Origin: Solibacillus cecembensis
GTDB taxonomy: Bacteria > Bacillota > Bacilli > Bacillales_A > Planococcaceae
Direction of reading: 5' to 3'
Length of the DNA: 34,591 nt
Assembly (NCBI RefSeq): GCF_001439635.1
Contig: NZ_LMBZ01000032.1
Coordinates: 1 to 34,591, forward strand
The notes beneath the pieces are model-generated. The model saw only the letters and a program-made list of their open reading frames with translations. It was not told where the DNA came from and did no database searches. The position numbers were made by a program, and so were the translations under genes. Below are positions 6,940 to 15,955 of the stretch, piece by piece; positions within the stretch are counted from its first letter, which is position 1; each line of letters opens with the position of its first letter.

Positions 6940-8652
6940 ATGAACAAAAAAATAATCATCCGTACATTAGAGAAGATTGCGCTATATATGGAATTACAAG
7001 CAGAAAATCCATTTAAAATTTCGGCATTTCGTAAGGCTGCGGCTGCACTAGAAGCCGATGAGCGCAGTTTAAGTGAAATAGAAGATGTAACTGCGATAAA
7101 AGGCATTGGCAAGGGGACAGCAGCGGTTATTTTAGAACTGATCGAAACGGGACAGTCCAGCGTATTAATCGAGCTCGAAACAGTTGTACCAAAGGGCTTG
7201 ATTCCACTGATGAAATTGCCAGGGCTAGGTGGAAAAAAATTAGCGAAACTTTATCAAGAACTACAAATTACGGATGCGGAAACGCTGAAAGTAGCTTGTG
7301 AGGAAGGAAAAGTTCGTGAACTCGCGGGCTTTGCTGCCAAAACAGAAGAAAAGATTTTAAAGGAATTAGAAAACTTTGGAAGTCGTGCGGAACGTTTACC
7401 GATATGGCAATTAGAGCCGGTAGTCGTTGAAATCAATGAATTGTTGTCGAGTTTACCAGAAGTAGAAAAATTTTCGGTTGCAGGAAGCTTCCGTCGTGTT
7501 GCAGAAACGAGTAAGGATGTTGATTTTATCGTTGCAACTGAAGCGCATGAACTTGTGCGTGACGCGATTTTATCCAAGTTAGTGATTTTAGAAACGGTAG
7601 CTGCTGGGGACACGAAGATTTCGGTTGTTTTAGACAGAGATGAGCCAGTTAGTGTCGATTTTAGATTGGTGAAACGCTCAGAATATGCAACGGCACTTCA
7701 TCATTTTACAGGCTCTAAAGATCATAATATCCGCATGCGCCAACTCGCAAAATCGATGGGCAAGAAAATAAGCGAATATGGTGTGGAGCAAGAAGATGGG
7801 TCGGTTATGACATTTGAAACTGAAGAGCAGTTTTTTGCGCACTTCAATTTGCCATTTATACCGCCAACTGTTCGTGAAAGTGGCAAAGAGTTGGATCGTT
7901 TAGATGAACTAGATCAGCTTGTCCAGCTTTCAGATATTGTTTCAGATTTACACATGCATACAACTTGGTCAGATGGGGCGCATTCTGTGGCGGAAATGGG
8001 AGAAGCTTTAATCGCTCATGGCTATACACATGGTGTCATTACCGACCATTCCCAATATTTAAAAGTAGCAAATGGGTTAACACCAGAACGACTAGACAAG
8101 CAAAAGTTAGAAATTATCGCATTCAATGAAGCACATCCGAATTTCCGTTTATACCATGGGACAGAGATGGATATTTTACCTGATGGCTCATTAGATTTTG
8201 ATGAGGATGTCATGAAGCAATTAGATTTTGTAATTGCATCGATTCACTCTAGCTTTACGCAATCACAAGATAAAATTATGGCCCGCTTAAAAACGGCAAT
8301 CGAAAATCCGTATGTCCATATGATTGCCCATCCAACAGGGCGCATAGTTGGACAGCGCGGTGGCTATGATCCAGATATTTCATTACTTATTGAATGGGCC
8401 GCACAACATGGCAAAATTTTAGAGCTAAATGCTAATCCATATCGTTTGGATTTATGTGTGGAACATTTGCAATTGGCGATGGAGAAAAACGTCCCGATTG
8501 CGATTAATACCGATGCCCATGCGATTGATCAACTACGCTTCATGGATATTGGCACAAAATATGCACAAAAAGCTTGGTTGAAAAAAAGTTTAATCGTCAA
8601 CACATGGTCAAAAGAGCAGTTTGATACATTTATAAATAAAAATAAAAATTAA
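6940..8652 (+). CDS. polX: DNA polymerase X family protein with PHP domain
   Basis: A 570-residue DNA repair polymerase. Residues 1-90 form the 8-kDa-like domain with a helix-hairpin-helix (IKGIGKGTA near 55). A second HhH is at LPGLGGKK (about 93-100). The nucleotidyltransferase motif is G182-S-F-R-R followed by D193-V-D195, with the third aspartate at D240. The C-terminal PHP phosphoesterase domain begins S-D-L-H338-M-H340 and carries further His/Asp metal ligands (TDHS, HPTG, NTDAH). B. subtilis PolX fills gaps in base excision repair and its PHP domain gives 3'-5' exonuclease activity. The gene keeps the usual place before mutS2 (24-base gap). Confidence 0.95.
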   Translation: MNKKIIIRTLEKIALYMELQAENPFKISAFRKAAAALEADERSLSEIEDVTAIKGIGKGTAAVILELIETGQSSVLIELETVVPKGLIPLMKLPGLGGKKLAKLYQELQITDAETLKVACEEGKVRELAGFAAKTEEKILKELENFGSRAERLPIWQLEPVVVEINELLSSLPEVEKFSVAGSFRRVAETSKDVDFIVATEAHELVRDAILSKLVILETVAAGDTKISVVLDRDEPVSVDFRLVKRSEYATALHHFTGSKDHNIRMRQLAKSMGKKISEYGVEQEDGSVMTFETEEQFFAHFNLPFIPPTVRESGKELDRLDELDQLVQLSDIVSDLHMHTTWSDGAHSVAEMGEALIAHGYTHGVITDHSQYLKVANGLTPERLDKQKLEIIAFNEAHPNFRLYHGTEMDILPDGSLDFDEDVMKQLDFVIASIHSSFTQSQDKIMARLKTAIENPYVHMIAHPTGRIVGQRGGYDPDISLLIEWAAQHGKILELNANPYRLDLCVEHLQLAMEKNVPIAINTDAHAIDQLRFMDIGTKYAQKAWLKKSLIVNTWSKEQFDTFINKNKN

Positions 8653-8676
8653 CTTTAAGTAACAGGAGGTGTTCTC

Positions 8677-11043
8677 ATGATCGAAAAACGAGTACTGAAA
8701 ACACTAGAATTTGATAAAGTCCGAGAGCAGGTAGCTGCATTTTGTACAAATTCAATTGGTAAAAATGCAATTGATGAATTAGTACCAGAAACGAATTTTG
8801 AAACGGTCGTAGAATTACTAGAGGAAATGGATGAAGGTTTAGCCATTTTACGTGTCAAAGGTAGTGCACCAATGGGCGGTATTTTTGATGTACGTCTCCA
8901 TGCAAGACGTGCTCAAATTGGTGGTACGTTAAGTCCAATCGAACTAATGGAAATCGCCAGTACGATACGAGCAAGCCGAATTTTACGTAATTTTATTGAA
9001 GATATTGAATCAGAAAATACGATTACGATTCCACATTTTATTGAACGAAAAGAACAAATGCCTGTATTAACAGCGTTGCAGCATGAAATAAATGACTGCA
9101 TTGATGATAATGGCGGGGTTTTAGATTCAGCGAGCCCAGCATTACGATCGATTCGTCAAAGTTTACGTGCGGAAGAATCAAAAGTTCGCCAAAAATTAGA
9201 AAGTTTAACACGCGGTTCAAATGCGACGAAAATGTTATCTGATACGATTATTACAATTCGTAATGACCGTTTCGTTATCCCGGTAAAACAAGAATATCGT
9301 TCGCATTATGGCGGGATTATTCATGATCAATCCGCTTCAGGACAGACGTTATTTATCGAACCGGATGCCGTTGTACAAGCAAATAATGAAGTACAGCGCT
9401 TAAAAATGAAGGAAAAGGTTGAAATCGAACGTATTTTATCAGCATTAACAGCAATGGTAGAAGAAGTAGGACATGATTTATTTGTCCTTGTACAGCTACT
9501 TGGAGAAATTGATGTGATTTTAGCAAAAGGAAAATACGGACAGGCGAATAAATGCACGATGCCGAAAATGAATAACGAAGGCTTTACGCGCTTAGTTCGT
9601 GCTAGACATCCTTTATTACCAATCGAAAAAGCGGTACCAAACACGATTGAATTTGGCCGTGATATTACAGCGATTGTTATTACAGGCCCAAATACAGGTG
9701 GTAAAACCGTTACGTTAAAAACAGTAGGTCTCTGTACAATAATGGCGCAATGTGGTTTACCAGTACCTGCATTAGATGGTTCGGAATTAGCTGTTTTCGA
9801 TCAAATTTTCACAGATATTGGCGATGAACAGTCCATTGAACAATCGTTATCAACGTTCTCTTCTCACATGGTAAACATTGTTGATATTTTAAGTAAGTTC
9901 GATGAAAATTCCCTTGTCCTTTTTGATGAGCTTGGCGCAGGGACAGACCCACAAGAAGGTGCGGCACTAGCCATTTCGATTTTGGATGAGGTGGTTGGTA
10001 AAGGCGCGCGTATTATGGCAACAACGCATTACCCTGAATTAAAAGCATACGGCTATAATCGACCATCTGTTGTCAATGCAAGCGTAGAATTTGATGTGGA
10101 AACACTGAGCCCAACGTATCGTCTATTAATCGGTGTGCCAGGACGTTCGAATGCATTTGAAATTTCGAAACGACTGGGATTAAATAATGAAGTCATCGAC
10201 CGTGCGAAATCATTTACGGGAACTGATCGCCATGAAGTAGAGTCAATGATTGCTTCATTAGAAGAAAGTCGATTACGTTCGGAGCGTGAAGCAGACGAGG
10301 CGCATGTTTTACTAGAAGATGCACAAAAAATTCGTGCGGACCTTGAAGCGCGTTTAAGAGCTTATGATGAAAAGAAAGATAGCTTAGAAAAGAAAGCAAA
10401 AGATAAAGCGCATAAAATTGTCGATGAGGCGAAAAAAGAAGCTGAAAAGGTTATTGCAGAATTGCGTGAAATGAAAAAAAATGCTGCGATGTCTGTTAAA
10501 GAACATGAAATCATTGATGCGAAAAAACGTTTAGATGAAGCTGCACCAAGGGACAATAAAGTGTTACAAAAGGCTGTTGCTGCACGTGATCGCATTCAAA
10601 ACCTTCAAGTGGGCGATGAAGTAAAAGTATTAAGTTACGGTCAAAAAGGGGCATTACTTCAAAAAGTAAGTGCAAAAGAATGGGTCGTTCAAATTGGTAT
10701 ATTAAAAATGAAGCTACCAGAAGCGGACTTAGAATATATTAAGCCTGAAAAAGAGCAAGTAACAAGAACGATGACGAATATTAAAAACCGCAATACCATT
10801 GTGAAGCTGGAACTTGATTTGCGCGGGGAACGCTATGAAGATGCATTAATCCTTACAGAAAAGTATTTAGATGATGCGATTTTAGCCAATTATCCACGTG
10901 TTTCTATTATCCACGGCAAAGGAACGGGCGCGCTAAGACAAGGCATTCAGAGCTTTTTAAAGAAACATAAGCGTATAAAAACATTCCGCTACGGCGAAGC
11001 AGGCGAGGGTGGCTTTGGCGTCACTGTGGTAGAATTAAAATAA
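8677..11043 (+). CDS. mutS2: MutS2 ATPase with Smr nuclease domain
   Basis: A 788-residue protein. MutS core and clamp domains span roughly 1-300; the ABC-type ATPase domain has Walker A GPNTGGKT at 337-344 and Walker B LVLFDELGAGTDP with D417/E418. A long charged coiled coil lies at about 510-640, and a C-terminal Smr domain carries L-D-L-R-G-E-R near 713 and H-G-K-G-T-G near 746. MutS2 proteins suppress homologous recombination and, in B. subtilis, rescue collided ribosomes. Here both the Smr LDLR and HGKG motifs are intact. AGGAGG precedes the ATG. Confidence 0.95.
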   Translation: MIEKRVLKTLEFDKVREQVAAFCTNSIGKNAIDELVPETNFETVVELLEEMDEGLAILRVKGSAPMGGIFDVRLHARRAQIGGTLSPIELMEIASTIRASRILRNFIEDIESENTITIPHFIERKEQMPVLTALQHEINDCIDDNGGVLDSASPALRSIRQSLRAEESKVRQKLESLTRGSNATKMLSDTIITIRNDRFVIPVKQEYRSHYGGIIHDQSASGQTLFIEPDAVVQANNEVQRLKMKEKVEIERILSALTAMVEEVGHDLFVLVQLLGEIDVILAKGKYGQANKCTMPKMNNEGFTRLVRARHPLLPIEKAVPNTIEFGRDITAIVITGPNTGGKTVTLKTVGLCTIMAQCGLPVPALDGSELAVFDQIFTDIGDEQSIEQSLSTFSSHMVNIVDILSKFDENSLVLFDELGAGTDPQEGAALAISILDEVVGKGARIMATTHYPELKAYGYNRPSVVNASVEFDVETLSPTYRLLIGVPGRSNAFEISKRLGLNNEVIDRAKSFTGTDRHEVESMIASLEESRLRSEREADEAHVLLEDAQKIRADLEARLRAYDEKKDSLEKKAKDKAHKIVDEAKKEAEKVIAELREMKKNAAMSVKEHEIIDAKKRLDEAAPRDNKVLQKAVAARDRIQNLQVGDEVKVLSYGQKGALLQKVSAKEWVVQIGILKMKLPEADLEYIKPEKEQVTRTMTNIKNRNTIVKLELDLRGERYEDALILTEKYLDDAILANYPRVSIIHGKGTGALRQGIQSFLKKHKRIKTFRYGEAGEGGFGVTVVELK

Positions 11044-11095
11044 AGCATTGCTCCTTTAAGAAATAGAGAAGTTAATTTAGAAGGGGTTGAATGAA

Positions 11096-11509
11096 TTGCT
11101 AAGTTCAATTTTTTGGCAACATCCTATCGTTGAAACAGCAGGTTATTTTAGTGTGGTCGTTCTTTGTCTGTTTGTTTCAATGATTATATTTGAAATCGTA
11201 ACGAAATACAAAAATTGGGAAGAGATTAAAAAGGGAAATGTTGCAGTTGCTTTAGCGACAGGAGGTAAGATCCTCGGGGTGTGTAATATTTTCCGTTATT
11301 CTATTGAGAAACACACTTCGTTGCTTGAAATGTTAAGTTGGGGCTTATTTGGTTTTAGTCTATTAATTTTTGCGTATATATTATTTGAATTTTTAACACC
11401 AAAATTTAAAGTAGATGAAGAAATTGCTGCAGATAATCGTTCAGTTGGATTTATTTCGTGTACGATTTCTGTTGGCTTGTCATTCGTAATTGGTGCAAGT
11501 ATATCTTAG
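11096..11509 (+). CDS. DUF350 (YshE-like) membrane protein
   Basis: A 137-residue protein with four predicted membrane helices and the DUF350 features I-x-K-G-N-V-A-V-A-L-A-T-G-G and a closing hydrophobic helix. Function is unknown; the gene follows mutS2 in B. subtilis also. I start at TTG 11096 because AAGGGG ends nine bases before it; an upstream in-frame TTG at 11087 abuts that site and is too close. The stop codon overlaps the ribosome site of the 26-residue peptide that follows. Confidence 0.75.
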   Translation: MLSSIFWQHPIVETAGYFSVVVLCLFVSMIIFEIVTKYKNWEEIKKGNVAVALATGGKILGVCNIFRYSIEKHTSLLEMLSWGLFGFSLLIFAYILFEFLTPKFKVDEEIAADNRSVGFISCTISVGLSFVIGASIS

Positions 11510-11518
11510 GAGAATATG

Positions 11519-11599
11519 ATGGAAACCTTATCAAAAGTTTTAATTGTCGTCTGTGTGTTATTCCTGCTTGTAGGCGTATATTACATGTTAACAGTATAA
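11519..11599 (+). CDS. 26-residue single-span membrane peptide
   Basis: METLSKVLIVVCVLFLLVGV is the first part of a 26-residue frame that is almost wholly one hydrophobic helix (about residues 6-24) with a short N-terminal tail. AGGAG lies six bases before this ATG (three before an adjacent upstream ATG at 11516) and overlaps the stop codon of the DUF350 gene, so translation is probably coupled. A strong terminator starts five bases after the stop, placing the frame at the end of the transcript. I know no named family for it. Confidence 0.6.
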   Translation: METLSKVLIVVCVLFLLVGVYYMLTV

Positions 11600-11603
11600 G
11601 CGT

Positions 11604-11648
11604 AAAAAGCTATCAAACTAGAGATTTCTAGTTTGATAGCTTTTTTTA
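11604..11648 (+). terminator. Strong intrinsic terminator
   Basis: A perfect 19-bp stem with a 4-base loop; arms at 11604-11622 and 11627-11645, core AAGCTATCAAACTAGA, with T-run. It ends the polX/mutS2/DUF350 transcript. Confidence 0.9.
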
Positions 11649-11832
11649 GTTATGTAATCAATTAAACACCAAAAAATTTTCAAACGGAAAAAATTATTCT
11701 TAAAAAGTATATTTGGAAGGGAATGTATATTTTATTGCGCAAACGAATATAAGTATTATTATAAAAAACATAATTTTTTTCAGAAAAAACCCGCATAAAA
11801 TAGAATATTCAGAAAAATCAAATAAAAATAGT

Positions 11833-11877
11833 TTGAAAGAAATTCCTTTTTTAATTATAATAAATACAAGTGAATGA
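11833..11877 (+). promoter_or_regulatory. fadD promoter with FadR half-site
   Basis: TTGAAA (11833-11838), 17 bases, TATAAT (11856-11861): a near-perfect sigma-A promoter in a very AT-rich stretch. TGAATGA at 11871-11877, just past the expected start point, equals one half of the FadR operator (TGAATGANTANTCATTCA), but the other half is not conserved. The AT-rich DNA at 11649-11832 holds nothing else I can name. Confidence 0.6.
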
Positions 11878-11903
11878 AGCTTTTGCAAAGGGGGAGAAGT
11901 TTT

Positions 11904-13595
11904 ATGACAGAAAAAGTATGGTTTGCGAGTTACCCAAAGGAGGTTCCGCATACGTTGGATATTCCTGAAATTCCTGTTCAGCAATTTTTAATACAGGCAA
12001 ATAATGAAGTTCCGTCAAATGTAGCGGTTCATTTTATGGGGAAAGAACTTACTTTCAAGGAACTTTATGAGTCTTCTTTAAAATTTGCAAATTATTTACG
12101 TTCTCTAGGAGTAGAAAAGGGGGATCGTGTAGCGGTTATGCTACCGAACTGTCCGCAAGCAGTAATTGCATACTACGGGATATTGTTTACAGGGGGCATT
12201 GTTGTTCAAACAAACCCATTGTATACAGAGCGTGAGTTGCAATATCAAATGGCGGATGCAGGCGTAAAAGTTATTTTAGTAATGGATATATTGTATCCGC
12301 GCGCGATGAAAATATTAAAAGAAACGAATATTGAAAATGTCATCGTGACAGGCATTAAAGATTATTTACCATTCCCAAAAAATTTAGTGTATCCATTTAT
12401 ACAAAAGAAGCAATATGGCTTTAGTGTAAAGGTTGAGCATAGTGGGATGAATCACTTATTCACTGAAATTATGCGCACTGAATCTGCAACACCGATTGAA
12501 ATTGAATTTGATTTTGAGAATGATTTAGCATTATTGCAATATACTGGTGGTACGACAGGCTATCCAAAGGGTGTTATGTTAACGCATAAAAATTTAGTGG
12601 CGAATACCTCTATGTGCGATGCTTGGATGTATCGTTGTAAAAAACGTGAAGAAATCATTTTAGGTGTTTTACCATTCTTCCATGTATACGGCATGACGAC
12701 CGTTTTAGTATTATCGGTCATGCAACAGGCTAAAATGGTGTTATTGCCAAAGTTTGATGTGGAGCAAACGTTAAAAGCAATCGATAAGCAAAAACCAACA
12801 TTGTTCCCAGGTGCACCAACAATGTATATTGGTATTTTAAATCATCCAGACTTATCGAAATATGATCTCTCATCCATTAAGGCGTGTATGAGTGGTTCTG
12901 CACCGTTGCCAATAGAATTACAGGAAAAGTTTGAAGAGATAACAGGAGGGCGGATTGTAGAAGGATATGGCTTAACAGAAACGTCACCGGTAACACATGT
13001 GAACCCGATTTGGGAGAAACGAATTAACGGTTCGGTTGGCTTGCCATGGCCGAATACAGATGCCGCCATCTTACGTTCAGGGGATACTGAACTATTACCT
13101 CCAGGTGAAATTGGTGAAATTGCGATTAAAGGTCCACAAGTGATGAAAGGCTATTGGAACCGTCCAGAAGATACGGCCATGACATTTGCTGATGGTTGGT
13201 TTTTAACAGGGGATTTAGGTTATATGGATGAAGAAGGCTACTTTTATGTTGTTGACCGTAAGAAGGACATGATTATTGCGGGTGGTTTTAATATTTATCC
13301 ACGTGAAGTTGAAGAAGTGCTATATGAACATGAAGCAATTCAAGAATGTGTCGTTGCGGGAATACCTGATCCATATCGTGGTGAAACCGTAAAAGCTTAT
13401 ATCGTGTTAAAAGAAGGAAAATCGGTGACGGAAAACGAATTAAATACGTATTGCCGTCAAAATCTAGCAGCCTATAAAGTGCCGCGCTTTTATGATTTCC
13501 GTGATGAGCTACCAAAAACGGCAGTAGGTAAAATATTACGCCGCACATTGATTGAAGAAGAAAAGCTAAAAATGGAAGAACAAGAAGCGAAATAA
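11904..13595 (+). CDS. fadD: Long-chain fatty acid-CoA ligase
   Basis: A 563-residue member of the ANL adenylate-forming family; it activates fatty acids to acyl-CoA at the expense of ATP. The P-loop signature YTGGTTGYPKGVMLTHKN is near residue 215, followed by LPFFHVYGMT, GYGLTETSP, TGDLGYMDEEGYFYVVDRKKDMI and the terminal lysine motif KTAVGKILRR. It corresponds to B. subtilis LcfA by position next to fadR. I start at ATG 11904 because GGGGGAG sits seven bases before; the frame extends back to 11874 without a ribosome site. First gene of the beta-oxidation cluster. Confidence 0.92.
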   Translation: MTEKVWFASYPKEVPHTLDIPEIPVQQFLIQANNEVPSNVAVHFMGKELTFKELYESSLKFANYLRSLGVEKGDRVAVMLPNCPQAVIAYYGILFTGGIVVQTNPLYTERELQYQMADAGVKVILVMDILYPRAMKILKETNIENVIVTGIKDYLPFPKNLVYPFIQKKQYGFSVKVEHSGMNHLFTEIMRTESATPIEIEFDFENDLALLQYTGGTTGYPKGVMLTHKNLVANTSMCDAWMYRCKKREEIILGVLPFFHVYGMTTVLVLSVMQQAKMVLLPKFDVEQTLKAIDKQKPTLFPGAPTMYIGILNHPDLSKYDLSSIKACMSGSAPLPIELQEKFEEITGGRIVEGYGLTETSPVTHVNPIWEKRINGSVGLPWPNTDAAILRSGDTELLPPGEIGEIAIKGPQVMKGYWNRPEDTAMTFADGWFLTGDLGYMDEEGYFYVVDRKKDMIIAGGFNIYPREVEEVLYEHEAIQECVVAGIPDPYRGETVKAYIVLKEGKSVTENELNTYCRQNLAAYKVPRFYDFRDELPKTAVGKILRRTLIEEEKLKMEEQEAK

Positions 13596-13610
13596 TTCAG
13601 CAGTAAACTA

Positions 13611-13639
13611 TTGACAGAAACTTCGATAAATTATAAGAT
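13611..13639 (+). promoter_or_regulatory. Promoter of fadR
   Basis: A consensus TTGACA (13611-13616), 17-base spacer, TAAGAT (13634-13639). The predicted start near 13646 falls exactly at the FadR-box, so FadR would repress its own operon (fadR-fadB-etfB-etfA). Confidence 0.65.
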
Positions 13640-13680
13640 AAAAACATGAATGAATGGTCATTCATGTTTTTATCTTTTTT
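13636..13680 (+). promoter_or_regulatory. FadR operator embedded in the fadD terminator hairpin
   Basis: A perfect 18-bp inverted repeat, arms AGATAAAAACATGAATGA (13636-13653) and its complement (13658-13675), loop ATGG, followed by six T. Its centre, 13647-13664, reads TGAATGAATGGTCATTCA, which differs at one defined position from the B. subtilis FadR consensus TGAATGANTANTCATTCA. The same DNA can therefore end the fadD transcript and bind FadR over the fadR start point. Confidence 0.8.
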
Positions 13681-13780
13681 AAAGCAAATAAGAGATCTTA
13701 GTTTTCTTTATTGCAAAAGTAAGGACATCTTTTTACGCTTTTCGGCAAAAAAATGTGTCATTTAATTGGTGGTGAACAAC

Positions 13781-14362
13781 TTGAAACGAAATAAACCCAA
13801 GTATATGCAAATAGTGGATGCAGCTGTAATTGCAATCGCAGAAAATGGCTATCATCAAGCGCAGGTGGCTAAAATTGCCAAACAGGCTGGGGTAGCAGAC
13901 GGTACCATTTATTTATACTTCAAAAACAAAGAAGATATATTAATCTCGGTATTTAACGAAAAAATGGGTATATTTGTAGAGAACTTACAGGATATAATAA
14001 AAAATGGAAACACTTCTTCAGAAAAGTTATGTAGTATGATCGAGAATCACTTAAGTGTCCTTTCGAGCGATCGTCATTTAGCGACGGTTACACAGCTTGA
14101 ATTGAGACAGTCGAATAGAGAACTCCGATTGAAGATTAATTCTATCTTAAAAGAATACTTGGCATTACTTGATCAAATTTTGGTTGAAGGCATGGTAAGT
14201 GGAGAATTTAATCCAACGATGGATGTTCGGATAGCCCGCCAAATGGTGTTTGGTACAATCGATGAAATTTCGACAACTTGGGTGATGTCAGATTATCGTT
14301 ATAACTTATTGGAGCAGTCTCCAAAAATTCAACAATTGCTGTTGAATGCACTAAAAGCATAA
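13781..14362 (+). CDS. fadR: Fatty acid degradation regulator FadR (TetR family)
   Basis: A 193-residue repressor of beta-oxidation genes. In characterised Bacillus FadR, long-chain acyl-CoA releases it from DNA. The N-terminus K-R-N-K-P-K-Y-M-Q-I-V-D-A-A and helix-turn-helix VAKIAKQAGVADGTIYLYF with KNKEDILIS closely follow B. subtilis FadR (194 residues). The start is TTG 13781, with GGTGGTG six bases upstream and a product of the expected length; a longer frame from TTG 13766 overlaps that site. A FadR box lies at the promoter. The fadB start is 16 bases downstream. Confidence 0.92.
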   Translation: MKRNKPKYMQIVDAAVIAIAENGYHQAQVAKIAKQAGVADGTIYLYFKNKEDILISVFNEKMGIFVENLQDIIKNGNTSSEKLCSMIENHLSVLSSDRHLATVTQLELRQSNRELRLKINSILKEYLALLDQILVEGMVSGEFNPTMDVRIARQMVFGTIDEISTTWVMSDYRYNLLEQSPKIQQLLLNALKA

Positions 14363-14378
14363 AAGAGGATGTGGGGAA

Positions 14379-15152
14379 ATGGAGTTTCTTAGTTGGCAAG
14401 TAGAAGAAGGCGTAGCGGTTGTTACAATTTCGAGACCACCAGCAAATGCTTTATCACAAGGGTTAATTAAAGATGTAAATTCCTTTTTAGATGCAGTGGA
14501 GCTAGACGAGGCGGTACGTGTCATTGTCTTACATGGCGATGGACGATTCTTCTCTGCGGGTGCGGACATTAAAGAATTTACGAGCGTTCAAACGGGTGAA
14601 GAATTTACTGTCCTTGCACAAAATGGACAGCAAGTTTTTGAACGATTAGAAAATTTCCCGAAACCCGTCATTGCGGCCATTCATGGTGCAGCATTAGGTG
14701 GTGGATTGGAGCTAGCAATGGGCTGCCATATTCGTTATGTGACAGAATCAGCAAAGTTAGGATTGCCTGAACTATCATTAGGACTTATCCCTGGATTTGC
14801 AGGTACACAGCGCTTACCACGTTATGTTGGTGTGGCAAAAGCAGCTGAGATGATGTTTACGAGCGAGCCGATTTCTGGGGTAGAAGCTGTTCAGTGGGGA
14901 TTAGCAAATCGTGCTTTTTCAGAGGACGAGCTGCTGCCAAAAACACTTGAATTGGCAAAGAAAATGGCAAAGAAAAGCCCGATTGCGTTAAGAGCGACGA
15001 TTCAAATGCTCAACCATTCTAAAACACCATCTTTTTATGAAGGTGTGCTAGCAGAGGCGACAAGCTTTGGTGAAGTTTTTGTCTCAGAAGATGCAAAAGA
15101 AGGTATTCAAGCATTTATTGAAAAACGTGAACCAATGTTTACTGGCAAATAA
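14379..15152 (+). CDS. fadB: Enoyl-CoA hydratase
   Basis: A 257-residue crotonase-fold enzyme hydrating 2-enoyl-CoA in beta-oxidation. The oxyanion-hole segments are visible: F-S-A-G-A-D-I-K-E-F around 62 and I-H-G-A-A-L-G-G-G-L-E-L-A around 104, then L-P-E-L-S-L-G-L-I-P-G-F-A-G-T-Q-R-L-P-R with the catalytic Glu positions of the family. It corresponds to the Bacillus fadB/ysiB gene in the same operon place. GTGGGG precedes the ATG. Confidence 0.92.
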   Translation: MEFLSWQVEEGVAVVTISRPPANALSQGLIKDVNSFLDAVELDEAVRVIVLHGDGRFFSAGADIKEFTSVQTGEEFTVLAQNGQQVFERLENFPKPVIAAIHGAALGGGLELAMGCHIRYVTESAKLGLPELSLGLIPGFAGTQRLPRYVGVAKAAEMMFTSEPISGVEAVQWGLANRAFSEDELLPKTLELAKKMAKKSPIALRATIQMLNHSKTPSFYEGVLAEATSFGEVFVSEDAKEGIQAFIEKREPMFTGK

Positions 15153-15181
15153 AAAATAGAAGCTTTTAGGAGGTCTGAATA

Positions 15182-15955
15182 ATGAATATTTTTGTATTAG
15201 TAAAACGTACTTTTGACACGGAAGAAAAGATCGTCATTTCTGGCGGTAAAATTCAAGAGGATGGTGCAGAATTCATCATCAATCCATACGATGAATATGC
15301 GATTGAGGAAGCCATTCAAAAACGCGACGCTTTAGGCGGTAAAGTTACAGTTTTAACAATCGGCGGTGAGGATGCTGAAAAGCAACTTCGTACAGCACTT
15401 GCAATGGGTGCAGATGAAGCCGTATTAATTAATACAGAAGATGATCTAGATGAGTTAGATCAATATTCTGCAGCTTACATATTGGCTGAATATTTAAAAG
15501 ACAAAGAAGCGGATTTAATTATAGCTGGTAATGTTGCCATTGATGGAGGGTCTGGTCAAGTAGGTCCTCGTTTAGCAGACTTATTAGGAATCAATTACGT
15601 AACAACAATTACAAGTCTTGAAATTGAAGGGACGACAGCAAAAATCGTTCGTGATATTGAAGGAGACGCTGAAATATTAGAAACTTCATTACCATTATTA
15701 GTAACGGCACAGCAAGGTTTAAATGAACCACGCTATCCATCTTTACCGGGAATTATGAAGGCGAAAAAGAAGCCACTTGCAGAGCTTGAGTTAGATGATT
15801 TAGATATCGATGAAGATGATGTGGCAGTGAAAATCGAGACTATCGAAATTTATTTACCACCTCAAAAAGCAGCAGGTCGCGTTTTAGCTGGCGATCTTTC
15901 TGATCAAGTTAAAGAGCTAGTGAGCTTACTTCATAACGAAGCAAAAGTAGTTTAA
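15182..15955 (+). CDS. etfB: Electron transfer flavoprotein beta subunit
   Basis: A 257-residue AMP-binding subunit of the ETF heterodimer, which accepts electrons from acyl-CoA dehydrogenases and passes them towards the quinone pool. Typical segments are the M-N-I-F-V-L-V-K-R-T-F-D start, A-M-G-A-D-E-A and the family signature region L-I-I-A-G-N-V-A-I-D-G-G-S-G-Q-V-G-P. AGGAGG precedes the ATG. The stop codon TAA forms the first bases of the inverted-repeat end of a structured element that separates it from etfA. Confidence 0.95.
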   Translation: MNIFVLVKRTFDTEEKIVISGGKIQEDGAEFIINPYDEYAIEEAIQKRDALGGKVTVLTIGGEDAEKQLRTALAMGADEAVLINTEDDLDELDQYSAAYILAEYLKDKEADLIIAGNVAIDGGSGQVGPRLADLLGINYVTTITSLEIEGTTAKIVRDIEGDAEILETSLPLLVTAQQGLNEPRYPSLPGIMKAKKKPLAELELDDLDIDEDDVAVKIETIEIYLPPQKAAGRVLAGDLSDQVKELVSLLHNEAKVV

